A stretch of 64,000 nt of DNA. Source: Aeoliella mucimassa (GTDB lineage Bacteria; Planctomycetota; Planctomycetia; Pirellulales; Lacipirellulaceae). Location of the stretch: NCBI RefSeq assembly GCF_007748035.1, contig NZ_CP036278.1, positions 1,612,001 through 1,676,000 of the forward strand, given 5' to 3'. Below are positions 62,060 to 64,000 of this stretch, piece by piece (within the stretch, counting starts at the first letter, position 1; every line of letters starts with the position of its first letter). Position numbers and translations under genes: made by a program. Below the pieces are notes generated by a model that was given only the letters and a program-made list of their open reading frames with translations, did not search any database and was not told the origin of the DNA.

Positions 62060-63607
62060 ATGACCTTCGATTTTGCCCCTGCCTCGCGTGCCGACGATAC
62101 GGCGCTCCCCCACCCCCAATTGCCCGCCATGTCACATTCCCAGGATTTTCGCCAACGAGCTTACACCAAGATCGTTGCCACCCTCGGCCCTGCGACCGAT
62201 AGCTACGAACGGATCGCTGAATTGGTGCAGAGCGGGGTCGACGTGTTCCGCATGAACATGGCCCACGGTGGACCGGAAGAGCAGCAACCGAAGGTCGACA
62301 TTATTCGGCAGGTAAGCAAGGACCTGAACCAGCCGGTCGCCATTTTGGTCGACCTGGCGGGCCCGAAGATTCGCTTGGGCGAAGTGGCCAACGGGCTGAT
62401 TCAGTGCGAGCGGGGCGACGAGTACTATTTTGTCGACGGCGACGAGCCAGGCAACGAACGCGAACTCACCAGCACCTACGAACCGCTCACTTCCGAGTTG
62501 TCGAAGGGTGACTCGGTGATGCTGGCCGATGGGTCGGTGATCATGCAGGTGGTCGAGAAGCAGCCAGGCCGAGTGCGGGCGGTGGTGACCCAGGCGGGCG
62601 ATGTTCGCTCGCGACAAGGCATCAACCTGCCAGGCGTGAAGCTCAGCGCCCCAGCGATTAGCGTGACCGACCATATGCACGCCATCTGGGCAGCCAAGGC
62701 TCAGGTCGATTTTGTGAGCCTGAGCTTCGTCCGCGCGCCGGACGAGGTCCGCGCCCTGAAGGACATCCTGCGCTCGTCCGGCTCGAAGGCCGACGTGATT
62801 GCCAAGATCGAGAAGCGCGAAGCGCTCGATTGCCTGGAAGAAATCGTGCAGGCGAGCGATGCCATTATGGTCGCTCGCGGCGATCTAGGTGTCGAAATCA
62901 ACGTGGCCGAGATGCCGATTCAGCAGAAACGCATTATCCGAGTTTGCCACCGCTACGAACGCCCGGTGATTATCGCAACGCAAATGCTCGAAAGCATGCA
63001 CGACTCACAACGCCCCACCCGGGCCGAAGTGACCGACGTGGCCAACGCGGTGCTCGATGGTGCCGACGCCTGCATGCTGTCGGGCGAGACCGCGATCGGC
63101 AAGTTCCCCGCCAAGGCGGTGCAGATGATGAACAGCATCGCCCTGGCGACCGAGAGTGCGATCCCAAGCATGATGCGACGCGACTCGAAACGCGACGACT
63201 ACGCAACGCTGCACAGCGTCACCCGGGCGGTGGTCTGCGGTGCCGGCATCATCGCTCGTCAGCTCAAGGCAAAGACCCTGGTGGTCTCGAGCCATTCCGG
63301 CGGAACCGCACTGGCCCTGTCGCAGCAACGCAATCTGGTGCCGACCATCGGCGTTAGCGCGAAGGAATCGACCCTTCGCAAGATGTGCCTGTACTGGGGC
63401 GTCACTCCGCTGCGTGGTGCCCCCGCGTGCGATATGCAGGAGCTAATTCGCTCGGCCGACGGTTGGGCCCGCTTGCTGTTTGATGCGAAGAAGGGCGACC
63501 CCATCGTCATCGTCGGTGGGTCCCACCTGGCGGCAGGACCCGACGACGACGAAATGGCTGGCGGCGTGCACGACGTGGTCGTGGTGCACGAAGTCGAAGG
63601 AGAGTAG
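62060..63607 (+). CDS. pyk: Pyruvate kinase
   Basis: 515 residues from ATG 62060; a second ATG at 62129 gives 492, closer to the family norm, and starts [25 protein letters not shown]. Motifs: [32 protein letters not shown] near residue 280, [45 protein letters not shown] for the active site and cation site, and a C-terminal allosteric domain. It transfers phosphate from PEP to ADP. One departure is MNMAHG where most enzymes have LNFSHG. Confidence 0.95.
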   Translation: MTFDFAPASRADDTALPHPQLPAMSHSQDFRQRAYTKIVATLGPATDSYERIAELVQSGVDVFRMNMAHGGPEEQQPKVDIIRQVSKDLNQPVAILVDLAGPKIRLGEVANGLIQCERGDEYYFVDGDEPGNERELTSTYEPLTSELSKGDSVMLADGSVIMQVVEKQPGRVRAVVTQAGDVRSRQGINLPGVKLSAPAISVTDHMHAIWAAKAQVDFVSLSFVRAPDEVRALKDILRSSGSKADVIAKIEKREALDCLEEIVQASDAIMVARGDLGVEINVAEMPIQQKRIIRVCHRYERPVIIATQMLESMHDSQRPTRAEVTDVANAVLDGADACMLSGETAIGKFPAKAVQMMNSIALATESAIPSMMRRDSKRDDYATLHSVTRAVVCGAGIIARQLKAKTLVVSSHSGGTALALSQQRNLVPTIGVSAKESTLRKMCLYWGVTPLRGAPACDMQELIRSADGWARLLFDAKKGDPIVIVGGSHLAAGPDDDEMAGGVHDVVVVHEVEGE

Positions 63608-63616
63608 TCGCTTCGA

Positions 63617-64000
63617 CTATTTGACATCCACAGGCTTGCGGGCGATCGAGCTTTCTTGATCGTCCACCAGGTCTTCGGTCATGAGCATCACATAATGCAT
63701 GCTGCTCGTGGGACCAGCGAAGCCGAGCACCCGTTCGTCGACTTCCATCCGCTGGCTCACGACTTGGCCTTTTTCGATGTCGAACTTCACGGTGCCCTTC
63801 ATCAATCGTTGAACCAGTTGCGATTGAATCGCAGGGTCGACCGACGACAGCACTTGATAGCTGGCTTCGATGGTAGCGATTCCGTTCGAGACCTTCGTCA
63901 GCTCGAAGTGCCGACGAGTTTTTACCTCGCGAGAAGCACCATCGGCGGTTCGCACTGCAACAGTGCGCGGCTCGTTCCAGGTATCGCCCACCGCAACAGG
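63617..64000 (-). CDS. DUF6263-like protein, C-terminal part (cut by window)
   Basis: The frame is open to the window end, so only the last ~127 residues are visible. The segment GDTWNEPRTVAVRTADGASREVKTRRHFELTKVSNGIATIEASYQVL ... GPTSSMHY has the layout I associate with planctomycete DUF6263 proteins, which are exported beta-rich proteins of unknown function. It converges with pyruvate kinase, with 9 bases between stops. Confidence 0.65.
   Translation of the reverse strand, partial: PVAVGDTWNEPRTVAVRTADGASREVKTRRHFELTKVSNGIATIEASYQVLSSVDPAIQSQLVQRLMKGTVKFDIEKGQVVSQRMEVDERVLGFAGPTSSMHYVMLMTEDLVDDQESSIARKPVDVK

Noticed and set aside
1-64000. tRNA, rRNA, tmRNA or RNase P genes
   Set aside because: I scanned the intergenic stretches on both strands and found no cloverleaf or conserved core of these RNAs.

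Overview
The window looks like chromosomal DNA of a planctomycete, most likely order Pirellulales. The evidence is high GC, mostly weak Shine-Dalgarno sites, an NPYAAPQ-type membrane protein, a PEP-CTERM-tailed protease, a DUF6263-like protein, multihaem cytochromes, and many lineage-typical proteins of unknown function with a signal anchor and Pro-rich linker. This placement is inference from gene content; no rRNA or tRNA gene was found.

Layout. 1-5.2 kb: two proteins with secretin-N/STN-like modules, then a DAHP synthase gene (aroF) on the minus strand. Upstream of aroF is an unannotated leader: a 24-residue peptide rich in Phe, Trp and Tyr, followed by a strong intrinsic terminator, which is the layout of transcription attenuation. 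5.3-12.2 kb: lipoprotein S9 peptidase, ComEC and a fatty-acid desaturase. 12.4-18 kb: a PilZ protein, then a pentahaem cytochrome paired with an outer-membrane barrel candidate. 18-22 kb: recQ and a small cluster with a Tdi1/DUF1851 protein. 22-26.4 kb is an insertion-sequence pile-up. An IS630 element clips the 3' end of a small membrane gene, and an IS4 element is nested in the terminal repeat of a second IS4-type element. 26.4-39 kb holds mostly housekeeping genes: nucleoside hydrolase, matrixin protease, alaS, STAS, a GH10-like barrel, purC and aroC.

39-48 kb is the most distinctive region. A GAF/class III nucleotide cyclase lies divergent from a five-gene operon. The operon encodes a membrane FAD/NAD plus 2Fe-2S reductase, a tetrahaem cytochrome, a protein with two cyclic-nucleotide-binding domains fused to a four-cluster ferredoxin, a b-type membrane protein, and a decahaem cytochrome whose N-terminus carries a duplicated four-Cys module. 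Together they suggest a membrane electron-transfer chain tuned by a cyclic nucleotide. Downstream are a cluster of eight 12-bp repeats and an IS110 element with a structured upstream region that could encode its bridge RNA.

50-52 kb is a lower-GC accessory stretch with two unknown proteins. 52-64 kb returns to core genes: a DUF4139/MuiA-like protein, a universal stress protein, guaB, a tandem trio of paralogous membrane proteins, an L7/L12-C-terminal-like small membrane protein, a DUF971 protein, an SDR, pyruvate kinase and a truncated DUF6263-like gene at the edge.
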